Origin: JBBTIS01 sp038059855
GTDB lineage: Bacteria; Elusimicrobiota; Elusimicrobia; JACQPE01
Assembly (NCBI GenBank): GCA_964357255.1
Contig: CAYHKQ010000072.1
Location: forward strand, 1-11,393
Direction of reading: 5' to 3'
Length of the DNA stretch: 11,393 bases
In this document: positions 1 through 5,661 of the stretch, one piece after another
How positions within the stretch are numbered: position 1 is the stretch's first letter
Layout of the letters: every line of letters starts with the position of its first letter
Notes under the pieces: model-generated
Databases searched by the model: none
Told to the model about the DNA's origin: nothing
Seen by the model: only the letters and a program-made list of their open reading frames with translations
Program-made: the position numbers and the translations under genes

Positions 1-2
1 TG

Positions 3-170
3 GATTACCTCCTCTTCAATAATCGCCAACCCATCGCGACCATTCCAGTTAAAAACAAAACAACAGGCGCGGTAGAAATCCGAACGATTCACGCCAAGAT
101 TTATTGCGCCCCTTATCAACGATTAAAAGCTCAAGGGCTAATCAAAGAACAGAATGAAACTAACAAATAA
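3..170 (+). CDS. 3' end of an unidentified reading frame, possibly a transposase/integrase remnant
   Basis: The frame is open from the window edge and ends at TAA 168-170, giving 55 C-terminal residues. It begins with DYLLFNNRQP, which loosely resembles the D-Y-L-x-F-Y-N-x-x-R-P-H stretch near the end of many DDE integrase-type transposases, but the expected RPH is not intact. Near the end is a basic APYQRLKAQGLI stretch. The frame overlaps the start of the following lipoprotein by 17 bases, which would fit either a coupled host gene or a decayed mobile element next to an unrelated gene. The transposase idea is inference from a short and imperfect pattern. Only the open frame and its stop are seen directly. 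Confidence 0.35.
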   Translation, partial: DYLLFNNRQPIATIPVKNKTTGAVEIRTIHAKIYCAPYQRLKAQGLIKEQNETNK

Positions 171-1095
171 ATTTTTATCCTTCGCCTTTTTGGGATTCAT
201 GGTTGCCTCCTGCAATAGAAAGCCCCGGCCTGATGCTCATGGCAAGGCCAAACCCGTGGAAACCTCGCCATCTCCTGCTTCGGTCAAGAAACAAAATTTT
301 TACCCCTGCCAAAGTTCCGATCTGTCGTTTTTTATAATCTATCCTCATCCCCTAGGCGCATACTATGTATCCAAAGAGGGGGGCTGTTGGACAATTGGCC
401 ATAGCGCCGAATACAATCTAAAGATTGCAGATGATTACAAAAACAAAATAGGCAATTACGCCGACCAAAATGATATCCATTCGCTTAGCGATGGCACAAT
501 TCAAGTTAGTATGAAACCTGTAGGAGACAACTCATCAAGGTATCCGCAGACAGAGGACCCAAGATTTGTTTACAACGAAGACAAACCCCTCTGGTGCTTT
601 GAGGAAGCCAAAAAAATCCAGCGAACCTACGAGATCCAATTGCAAGGTCTAACGGAGCAAGCGGACGGCTCTTTCAAGAAAGAAATTCTGCTTGCTGATC
701 TTTATGTTGCACGCGAATTCGGCTACCCTGGGGTAGATGACGATATTACTTACCCCGAAGGCTCTTTCCACGAATTTCAATACATTGCCCCCAGGATTCC
801 CCTCAATGCCAAGGGAGTGCAACTGTATGTCGAGGTGGAATACGCCGCTATTGTCAATTCCGAGCCCGAGCATCACAAGGAGGCCAAGCGCAAGTTAAAC
901 CTTGACCTCTGCCGCGCGGCCCGCAGTTTCACCTGGGTTTTCTTTAGAAACCCGGGTCCCCCGGACTGGAGCAGGTTTCCCAATGGATCCCTCACCCCAT
1001 CCTCTCCCTTCGCAGAGCTCAGGGACGATGGGATCCCCGGTGGGGCGCGACGTCCCTCAGGGGGAGAGGATAAAAAGGAGTCGAAGGCTAAATAA
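154..1095 (+). CDS. Secreted lipoprotein of unknown function
   Basis: The predicted protein has 313 residues. Its N-terminus is a lipoprotein signal: a basic MKLTNK, a hydrophobic stretch at residues 7-18, and a lipobox V-A-S-C with the lipidated cysteine at residue 20. It should therefore be exported and anchored to a membrane. A Lys/Pro/Ser-rich linker (about 21-46) follows, then a mixed globular region containing several further cysteines that could pair in an oxidising compartment. I recognise no domain. From about residue 258 onward (base 925) the frame passes through a 10-bp hairpin and a 71-bp imperfect palindrome, so the last 50 or so residues (rich in P, G, R, K) may be read-through of repeat DNA, not an evolved C-terminus. 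No clear Shine-Dalgarno precedes ATG 154; the start was chosen because it gives an excellent lipobox. The gene is more AT-rich than the operon downstream, suggesting lineage-specific or acquired DNA. Confidence 0.75.
   Translation: MKLTNKFLSFAFLGFMVASCNRKPRPDAHGKAKPVETSPSPASVKKQNFYPCQSSDLSFFIIYPHPLGAYYVSKEGGCWTIGHSAEYNLKIADDYKNKIGNYADQNDIHSLSDGTIQVSMKPVGDNSSRYPQTEDPRFVYNEDKPLWCFEEAKKIQRTYEIQLQGLTEQADGSFKKEILLADLYVAREFGYPGVDDDITYPEGSFHEFQYIAPRIPLNAKGVQLYVEVEYAAIVNSEPEHHKEAKRKLNLDLCRAARSFTWVFFRNPGPPDWSRFPNGSLTPSSPFAELRDDGIPGGARRPSGGEDKKESKAK
931..957. repeat. Strong hairpin inside the 3' part of the lipoprotein gene
   Basis: The ten bases 931-940 (acctgggttt) can pair with 948-957 (aaacccgggt), with all positions paired and one G-U wobble, around a 7-base loop (tctttag). 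There is no T-run immediately after it, so it is not a typical intrinsic terminator. It lies 43 bases upstream of a larger palindrome at 1000-1070, and both sit in the questionable C-terminal part of the frame. It may belong to one repetitive extragenic-type element. Confidence 0.6.
1000..1070. repeat. 71-bp nested imperfect palindrome, REP/MITE-like
   Basis: The outer arms are tcctctccct (1000-1009) and the complementary-type gggagagga run (1061-1070). Inner arms at 1018-1027 (ctcagggacg) and 1051-1060 (cgtccctcag) pair with one mismatch, and a central cccc/gggg pair lies at 1035-1045. The pattern of 'CTCACCCC..CCTCTCCC ... GGGGGAGAGG' is the style of the repetitive palindromic elements found dispersed in many bacterial genomes. 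It occupies the end of the lipoprotein frame, 23 bases before its stop. The symmetry is read directly; that it is a multi-copy element is inference from one copy. Confidence 0.6.
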
Positions 1096-1140
1096 AAACT
1101 GCCGAAGACTTCCTGATTCCCCTGATTCAGAAGCAAAAAT

Positions 1141-1168
1141 TTGCGACACTGGTGAATTAAGTATTGTG
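1141..1168 (+). promoter_or_regulatory. Weak candidate promoter ahead of the long operon
   Basis: TTGCGA (1141-1146) and TATTGT (1163-1168) are spaced by 16 bases in the short AT-richer gap between the lipoprotein stop and the ligase-like gene. The match is only moderate, and transcription would begin a few bases inside the GTG start I favour for the next gene, so this element and that start do not sit together comfortably. It is listed because this is the only gap where the long run of genes could plausibly acquire its own promoter. Confidence 0.2.
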
Positions 1169-1810
1169 TCCCCCGATTTCTTTTTAATCCTTGATCCTCC
1201 GGCCGATCTCCAGACCAATATGGCCAAAGACAGGGCCATGTTTGAAGAGTTAAAAAAGGGGAGCGGGCTACCGGCGCTCCGGATTTACCGATGGATCGAG
1301 CCCTGCATCAGCGCGGGTTTTGGCATTCCTCTTTCAAGCCCCTGTCTTTTGGAATTAGGACTGCCGCTCACCAAACGTCCCACGGGGGGCGGCGTGGTCA
1401 TCCATCAGCCTGAAGACGAAATCACGATTGCCCTGGCCCACCGGCGCGAACGAGGCTTGGCCATCACCGAACTTTACCGCAAAATCCATGAGCCGTTCCT
1501 GGAGGTCTTAAAAAAATTGGGGATTGAGGCCTCGATGCTGATGACTTGTCCGAAAGCCTGCTCTAGCCCTTCGGGCCTTCCGTTCTGCTTCGACTCCCCC
1601 GTTCTTTACGATCTCGTCTGCGCCGGCAAAAAAATCCTGGGCGGCGGTTTGCGTCTGGGCGGACCCGCCTTCCTCTATCAGGGGACACTCAAGTGGCCGG
1701 GGCTTGACCCCGAAACCTTGACCAATGCTCTGGCCGCCGACGCGCCCTTTATCAAAGCCTGGGGTAATCCTATAATCCAAAAAGAGTTAGATAAGGAGGT
1801 TTGCTCATGA
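1166..1810 (+). CDS. Lipoate-protein ligase / octanoyltransferase-like protein (LplA/LipM superfamily)
   Basis: The protein probably attaches a lipoyl or octanoyl group to lipoyl domains of 2-oxoacid dehydrogenases or GcvH in the cytoplasm. Family signatures appear in order: N-A-K-D-R-like start helix (NMAKDRAMFEEL), LRIYRWIEPCISAGFG, KRPTGGGVVIHQPEDEIT (the ligand-binding R-x-T-G-G-G loop), CFDSPVLYDLV, then AGKKILGGGLR containing the expected conserved lysine, and YQGTL. The usual K-I-x-G-S/G-A-Q is here K-I-L-G-G-G-L. The length of 214 residues from GTG 1166 is short, so a separate C-terminal accessory domain like that of E. coli LplA is missing, more like LipM/LipL or archaeal LplA-N. GTG 1166 is preferred because the family aligns upstream of ATG 1220 (FFLILDPPADLQTN) and no other in-frame start lies between the lipoprotein stop and that point. 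Its stop overlaps the next start (ATGA). Which acyl donor it uses cannot be decided here. Confidence 0.8.
   Translation: MSPDFFLILDPPADLQTNMAKDRAMFEELKKGSGLPALRIYRWIEPCISAGFGIPLSSPCLLELGLPLTKRPTGGGVVIHQPEDEITIALAHRRERGLAITELYRKIHEPFLEVLKKLGIEASMLMTCPKACSSPSGLPFCFDSPVLYDLVCAGKKILGGGLRLGGPAFLYQGTLKWPGLDPETLTNALAADAPFIKAWGNPIIQKELDKEVCS
1793..1800 (+). promoter_or_regulatory. Strong Shine-Dalgarno that fixes the start of the RAM-domain gene
   Basis: AAGGAGGT is a near-perfect anti-16S match and lies six bases before ATG 1807. It directly abuts TTG 1801, so that alternative start is ruled out. The site is inside the end of the ligase-like gene. Confidence 0.85.
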
Positions 1811-2037
1811 TCGCCTTCGTTCTCGTTAAACTTGCCGCAGGGCTTGAACAAAAGGTTCTCTCTCAAATTCGCCAGGTCAAAGGGGTTGGGGACGTCTACC
1901 TCACCTTCGGAGGCTGGGACGCGATCGTCACGGCCCAGGCCGACACGCTCGACAAGCTGTCGGGCTTAATCGTGCGCGAGGTGCGCGCCATTCACGGCGT
2001 ACAATCCACCGAAACCCTGGTCACCACCAACATTTAA
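1807..2037 (+). CDS. Stand-alone Lrp/AsnC ligand-binding (RAM) domain protein
   Basis: This is a 76-residue protein with the complete alpha/beta pattern of the Lrp/AsnC C-terminal effector domain: MIAFVLVKLAAGLEQKVL, a VKGVGDVYLTFGGWDAIV segment where Lrp proteins have GxYDhhh, and the closing IHGVQSTETLVTT. The DNA-binding winged helix of full Lrp proteins is absent and there is no room for it upstream. Stand-alone RAM proteins of this size are a known group that assemble as dimers or larger rings and bind amino acids or other small molecules. Here the gene is translationally coupled to the ligase-like gene (ATGA overlap at 1807-1810) and lies four bases before sdhC, so a sensory or structural role related to central metabolism is possible but unproven. 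Confidence 0.85.
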   Translation: MIAFVLVKLAAGLEQKVLSQIRQVKGVGDVYLTFGGWDAIVTAQADTLDKLSGLIVREVRAIHGVQSTETLVTTNI

Positions 2038-2041
2038 GGCC

Positions 2042-2404
2042 ATGTCCCTTCTGCCGCTCTATAAAGGAGGGAGCAATCAGACGGCCAGCCTTCTGCATCA
2101 ATTAGCGGGAGCGGGCGTCTTTATCTTCCTGATCACGCATATCGCCGATACCGCGGTCCTGGCCTACTCGGCCGATCTCTACAACAAGGTCATCCTGCTC
2201 TATCGAAGCCCCGCCTTCAAGCTCGGCGAGATTGGCCTGATCGGTTGCGTGCTGTTTCACGCTTTTAACGGCGTACGGCTGATCCTTCTCGACGTTTTCA
2301 CTTCGCTGATCCCCCATCACCGCGCCTTAATCTGGATTGAGGCGGCCGGGGTTTTTCTGATTTGGGCGCCAACTAGCCTCCTGCTTCTCTTGGGACATCG
2401 CTAA
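2042..2404 (+). CDS. sdhC: Succinate dehydrogenase cytochrome b subunit
   Basis: A 120-residue membrane anchor subunit of complex II, which holds heme b and part of the quinone site and ties SdhAB to the inner membrane. Three hydrophobic spans are visible (about 21-41, 61-84, 95-117). The family pattern S-x-x-H-x-x-x-G is present as S16-LLHQLAG, and the second signature L-F-H73-A-F-N-G-V-R-L-I-L-L-D contains the probable heme ligand His73, with a further histidine at 33. The Arg that normally follows the first His (Arg31 in E. coli SdhC, a ubiquinone-site residue) is Gln20 here. It is followed one base later by sdhD, and sdhA and sdhB lie downstream. No strong ribosome site is seen before ATG 2042; the start is supported by the family length. 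Confidence 0.9.
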   Translation: MSLLPLYKGGSNQTASLLHQLAGAGVFIFLITHIADTAVLAYSADLYNKVILLYRSPAFKLGEIGLIGCVLFHAFNGVRLILLDVFTSLIPHHRALIWIEAAGVFLIWAPTSLLLLLGHR

Positions 2405-2405
2405 C

Positions 2406-2765
2406 ATGGAAACAAAAACAGCCGATCCCTCGGCCTACCCCACCTGGAATTGGCTTTTCATCCGAGCCTCCGGGCTCCTGCTTTTGTCCTTAGCCCTCGG
2501 GCATCTTTACATCATGCATATCATAAACTCCGTGGAAACCATTGACGACAACTTCGTCAGAAAACGCCTCTCTTCGCCTGTTTGGATAACCTACGATCTG
2601 CTCTTGCTGAGTCTCGCCCTTGCCCATGGAGGCCTTGGGGTGAGCAATATCCTTGAAGACCACATCCGCAATAAAAAAACTTTTAAAACCGTCAAGATTG
2701 TCCTCGGCATTTTTTGCGCCGCGCTGTTTATTCTGGGCTTGGCGATATTTATTAAGAAGGTATGA
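2406..2765 (+). CDS. sdhD: Succinate dehydrogenase hydrophobic membrane anchor subunit
   Basis: A 119-residue second anchor subunit with three membrane spans (about 17-38, 60-80, 95-115). The first span begins at an Arg-containing WLFIRASGLLL and contains the LALGHLYIMH segment. The second contains WITYDLLLLSLALAHGG, where His74 is the likely second axial ligand of heme b (equivalent to SdhD His71 of E. coli). Counting 11 residues on from that His reaches Asp85-His86, the position of Asp82-Tyr83 in E. coli; the quinone-site Tyr is therefore His here. The gene begins one base after the sdhC stop, and its own stop overlaps the sdhA start by ATGA, arguing for coupled synthesis of the complex. 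Confidence 0.88.
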   Translation: METKTADPSAYPTWNWLFIRASGLLLLSLALGHLYIMHIINSVETIDDNFVRKRLSSPVWITYDLLLLSLALAHGGLGVSNILEDHIRNKKTFKTVKIVLGIFCAALFILGLAIFIKKV

Positions 2766-4519
2766 CAATGCCTCCTGAAATTATCCGCCACCGTTTTGAC
2801 GCCTTGATCGTGGGAGCCGGCGGCGCCGGACTTTATGCCGCTTTAGAGCTCGCCCAAAATAACGTCCAGACCGCAGTTTTGAGCAAACTCTACCCCACCC
2901 GCTCCCACACCGGCGCCGCCCAGGGCGGCATCGGCGCCGCGCTCGGCAATTCGGAAGAAGACTCTTGGGAATGGCACGCCTTTGACACAGTCAAAGGCTC
3001 AGACTACCTGGCCGACCAGGACGCCGTGGAATTCATGTGCAAAGAAGCCATGGAAACAGTGGTCGAGCTCGAGCGCTTAGGGCTCCCCTTTTCGCGTACG
3101 CCCGACGGCAAAATCGCCCAGCGTCGCTTCGGCGGACACACCCACCATTTCGGCCAGGGGCCGGTCATGCGAAGTTGCTACGCCGCGGACCGCACCGGGC
3201 ACATGATCCTTCAAACGCTGTATCAAAACTGCATCAAGCAAAACGTGCATTTCTTCGATGAATTTCATGTTATAGACCTTATCGCGCAAGACGGCGCAGT
3301 GACCGGGGTCGTAGCTTACGAAATCAAAACCGGACGACTCCATGTAGTCGAAGCCAAGGGCGTCATCTTCGCCACCGGAGGCTCCGGCCGCATGTTTAAG
3401 GTGACCTCTAACGCGCATGCCTTAACCGGCGACGGCATGGCCATCGCCTTGGCCAACGCCATCCCCTTAAAAGACATGGAATTTTTCCAATTCCATCCGA
3501 CCGGAATTTACAAAATGGGAATTCTTCTTTCAGAAGCGGCGCGCGGCGAAGGCGGAATCCTCCGAAATAAAACGGGCGAACGCTTTATGGAGCGCTATAC
3601 GCCCAAGTTGATTGATCTGGCCCCGCGCGACATTGTTTCGCGCTCGATTTACTTTGAGATCCGGGACGGCCGAGGTATTGACGGCAAGGATTATGTTCAC
3701 CTTGACTTGACCCATTTAGGCCGCGCCGTTCTGGACGAAAAACTGCCGGACATCACGGATTTCGTGCGCACCTACATGGGTTTGGAACCGGCCAAGGATT
3801 TAATCCCCATCCAGCCCACGGCCCACTACGCCATGGGCGGCATCCCAACGGACAAAACTGCCCGGGTCACGGCCGACGCCAAAGGCCGACTTGTCAATGG
3901 CTTTTACGCGGCCGGAGAATGCGCCTGCGTCTCGGTCCATGGCGCCAATCGCCTGGGCACCAATTCCCTGGTGGACATTCTGGTCTTCGGCCGCCAGGCG
4001 GGCCGGTCCCTGCGCGAGGACTTAAAACACCTCACGCATCGCGAAGCCCCCCAAAGCGCTCCCGAGCGGGCATGGGCCCTCATGGAACGATTCAAGGCCA
4101 ATGCGAAGCGCTCCGGCGCCGAACCCGTGAGCCAAATTCGTGACGAGCTCCGAACCGAAATGATGGATAACTGCGGCGTTTTCCGGACGGCGCAAAACAT
4201 TGAGCATTGCCTCAAAAAAATCGAAGAACTGCGAAGCCGCGTTAAGGACGCCAAAATTTTCGACACCTCAGAAACCTTCAATACCGACCTTCTGGAGGCC
4301 GTGGAACTGGAAAATCTGCTCATTCTCGCCTGGGTGACAGCGGCCTCGGCCTTAAAGCGCGAGGAGTCCCGGGGCGGACATTACCGCGAGGACTTTCCCA
4401 AGCGCGACGACAAAAAATGGCTTGTCCACACGCTCGCAACGCTAAAGGATGACCGGCTCGACTTTGACTTCCAGCCCGTCACCATCGCGCGATTTGAGCC
4501 CCAGGAAAGAAAATACTGA
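2762..4519 (+). CDS. sdhA: Succinate dehydrogenase flavoprotein subunit
   Basis: A 585-residue catalytic subunit, full length for the family, oxidising succinate to fumarate with covalent FAD. The FAD-binding glycine motif is at residues 18-24 (GAGGAGL). Then come S48-H49-T50-GAAQGG with His49 as the expected covalent flavin attachment site, the substrate loop FQFHPTGIY (242-250, His245), RGEGG (261-265), the proton-shuttle Arg289 in LAPRD, His355 in HYAMGG and Arg397 in HGANRLGTNS. All are intact, so the enzyme should be active. The dehydrogenase direction is likely from context but fumarate reduction cannot be excluded. The start ATG 2762 overlaps the sdhD stop; a second ATG at 2768 is possible and would remove only two residues. 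Unusually, sdhB does not follow directly: two other genes intervene. Confidence 0.95.
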   Translation: MTMPPEIIRHRFDALIVGAGGAGLYAALELAQNNVQTAVLSKLYPTRSHTGAAQGGIGAALGNSEEDSWEWHAFDTVKGSDYLADQDAVEFMCKEAMETVVELERLGLPFSRTPDGKIAQRRFGGHTHHFGQGPVMRSCYAADRTGHMILQTLYQNCIKQNVHFFDEFHVIDLIAQDGAVTGVVAYEIKTGRLHVVEAKGVIFATGGSGRMFKVTSNAHALTGDGMAIALANAIPLKDMEFFQFHPTGIYKMGILLSEAARGEGGILRNKTGERFMERYTPKLIDLAPRDIVSRSIYFEIRDGRGIDGKDYVHLDLTHLGRAVLDEKLPDITDFVRTYMGLEPAKDLIPIQPTAHYAMGGIPTDKTARVTADAKGRLVNGFYAAGECACVSVHGANRLGTNSLVDILVFGRQAGRSLREDLKHLTHREAPQSAPERAWALMERFKANAKRSGAEPVSQIRDELRTEMMDNCGVFRTAQNIEHCLKKIEELRSRVKDAKIFDTSETFNTDLLEAVELENLLILAWVTAASALKREESRGGHYREDFPKRDDKKWLVHTLATLKDDRLDFDFQPVTIARFEPQERKY

Positions 4520-4522
4520 CCC

Positions 4523-5086
4523 GTGCCTAGAATCACCAAGGTTTACACGCGAACCGGCGACGACGGCACGACGGCCCTGGGCCGAGGAGAACGCGTAAGC
4601 AAGGATTCGCCCCGCGTCGAGGCTTATGGCACGGTTGATGAACTCAGCTCCCAAATCGGCGCCGCTTTAGCCGCGGGCCTGGACCCAGGCATCTCGCAAG
4701 AACTCGCCAAAATTCAAAACGACTTATTTCATTTAGGAAGCGTCTTGTGCGTCCTGCAATCCGACAAACAGCGTCTCGATGCCCCGCAAATCGAACAGCG
4801 TCATGTTGACGCGCTCGAGGCATTGATAGATCGGCTCTTACTAAAACTTCAACCGCTCGAAAACTTCATTCTCCCTGGCGGCTCCCCCGGCGCGGCCCAG
4901 CTTCATGTGGCCCGCGCCGTATGCCGGCGTTGCGAACGCCTAGTCGTGGCCCTGGCGCGGCGCGAGGTGATCGGAACCTTCGCCGTTAAATATTTAAACC
5001 GTTTATCAGACGCGCTCTTCGTGATGGCCCGCCATGAAAACAACCGCCGAGGCTTGAAGGATACCCACTGGGACTCGACAGCATGA
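4523..5086 (+). CDS. PduO-type ATP:cob(I)alamin adenosyltransferase
   Basis: A 187-residue cytoplasmic enzyme that transfers the adenosyl group of ATP to cob(I)alamin to make adenosylcobalamin and often hands the cofactor to methylmalonyl-CoA mutase. The family motifs are complete: TRTGDDGTT (9-17, triphosphate loop), RVEAYGTVDELSSQIG (31-46), FILPGG (115-120), LHVARAVCRRCER (127-139) with the Arg131, Arg135/136 and Glu138 expected from the human enzyme, and YLNRLSDALFVMAR (157-170). The start is GTG 4523, three bases after the sdhA stop, with AGGAAAGA at 4503-4510 as a possible ribosome site; the usual family N-terminus agrees. Its stop overlaps the next start by ATGA. Its place inside the sdh cluster is unusual and hints at a methylmalonyl-CoA/succinate link, an inference since no mutase is in the window. 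Confidence 0.93.
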   Translation: MPRITKVYTRTGDDGTTALGRGERVSKDSPRVEAYGTVDELSSQIGAALAAGLDPGISQELAKIQNDLFHLGSVLCVLQSDKQRLDAPQIEQRHVDALEALIDRLLLKLQPLENFILPGGSPGAAQLHVARAVCRRCERLVVALARREVIGTFAVKYLNRLSDALFVMARHENNRRGLKDTHWDSTA

Positions 5087-5661
5087 ACGCGAGCGGCCCC
5101 GTTGTCCACGCGCTTTATCTTTTTTCGGCGTGCTGGATTCTCGCCCAAATCGAGATCCAAATCGAGGCCAAACACGGCTGGGCTGAGAAACTCCCCACCT
5201 GGCGGCTGAGTAGCCCTTGGCTCCTGAAAATCACCAACGGCAAGCCCGTAACCGGATACCACTTCTATCTGAACTGCTTCCTGTTGCTCATCATGCATTT
5301 CCCCCTCATCTTTAACGAATTCTCGCGGCCGCTCGAGGCTAAAATTCTTTCGTCGTTTTTTTTCATGACCATCGTATGGGACTTTCAATGGTTTGTTTGG
5401 AATCCATTCTGGGGCGCGCGGCGCTTCTTGACGGAGCATATCTGGTGGTTTCCTAAAAAAATTCTAGGATTCCCCTTGGAATACTACACTGGCGCCGGCT
5501 CCTCGCTGGCCGCGACCCTAATTTTATGGAACCAAGGGCTCGGCGAATGGACGGCGCTGGCGGCAACCCTGGCGGCCCTAAGCCTTCTTTCCATCGTTGC
5601 GGCCCAATGGACCAATTGGAGACCAAAATTAACGGTGGGAGGTCAATCGCATGATTATTGA
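5083..5661 (+). CDS. Uncharacterised multi-pass membrane protein embedded in the sdh operon
   Basis: A 192-residue integral membrane protein with about five hydrophobic spans (residues 7-23, 60-77, 86-106, 135-150, 155-176). Striking conserved-looking features lie around the spans: acidic EIQIEAKHGW with LPTWR (24-41), TGYH with His60, His72 in span 2, WDFQWFVWNP (99-108) and a WW pair at 121-122. I recall hypothetical prokaryotic proteins with the same EIE..GWA..LPTWR...GYH...WDFxWFVxNP...WW pattern, but I cannot attach a family name or function. It is coupled to the adenosyltransferase by ATGA and its last 11 bases overlap sdhB, so it is translated as part of the complex II cluster. Candidate roles are assembly, an accessory anchor or metal/heme handling via the membrane histidines; none is demonstrated. 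Confidence 0.85.
   Translation: MNASGPVVHALYLFSACWILAQIEIQIEAKHGWAEKLPTWRLSSPWLLKITNGKPVTGYHFYLNCFLLLIMHFPLIFNEFSRPLEAKILSSFFFMTIVWDFQWFVWNPFWGARRFLTEHIWWFPKKILGFPLEYYTGAGSSLAATLILWNQGLGEWTALAATLAALSLLSIVAAQWTNWRPKLTVGGQSHDY

Noticed and set aside
1102..1133. Repeated CTGATTC with flanking cttc/gaag as a terminator after the lipoprotein.
   Set aside because: The stem is short and interrupted, and only a weak A/T tract follows; could not be supported as a terminator.
902..1165. Extended N-terminus of the ligase-like gene from 902.
   Set aside because: It would overlap the lipoprotein gene and translate the palindromic repeat; family similarity begins only near GTG 1166.
3904..4323. 139-codon minus-strand frame within sdhA.
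   Set aside because: It is a Ser/Arg-rich shadow of a clearly coding region on the other strand.
4903..5439. 178-codon open frame on the minus strand across the adenosyltransferase/membrane-protein junction.
   Set aside because: It is antisense to two well-supported genes, has a low-complexity Arg-rich composition and shows no recognisable domain.
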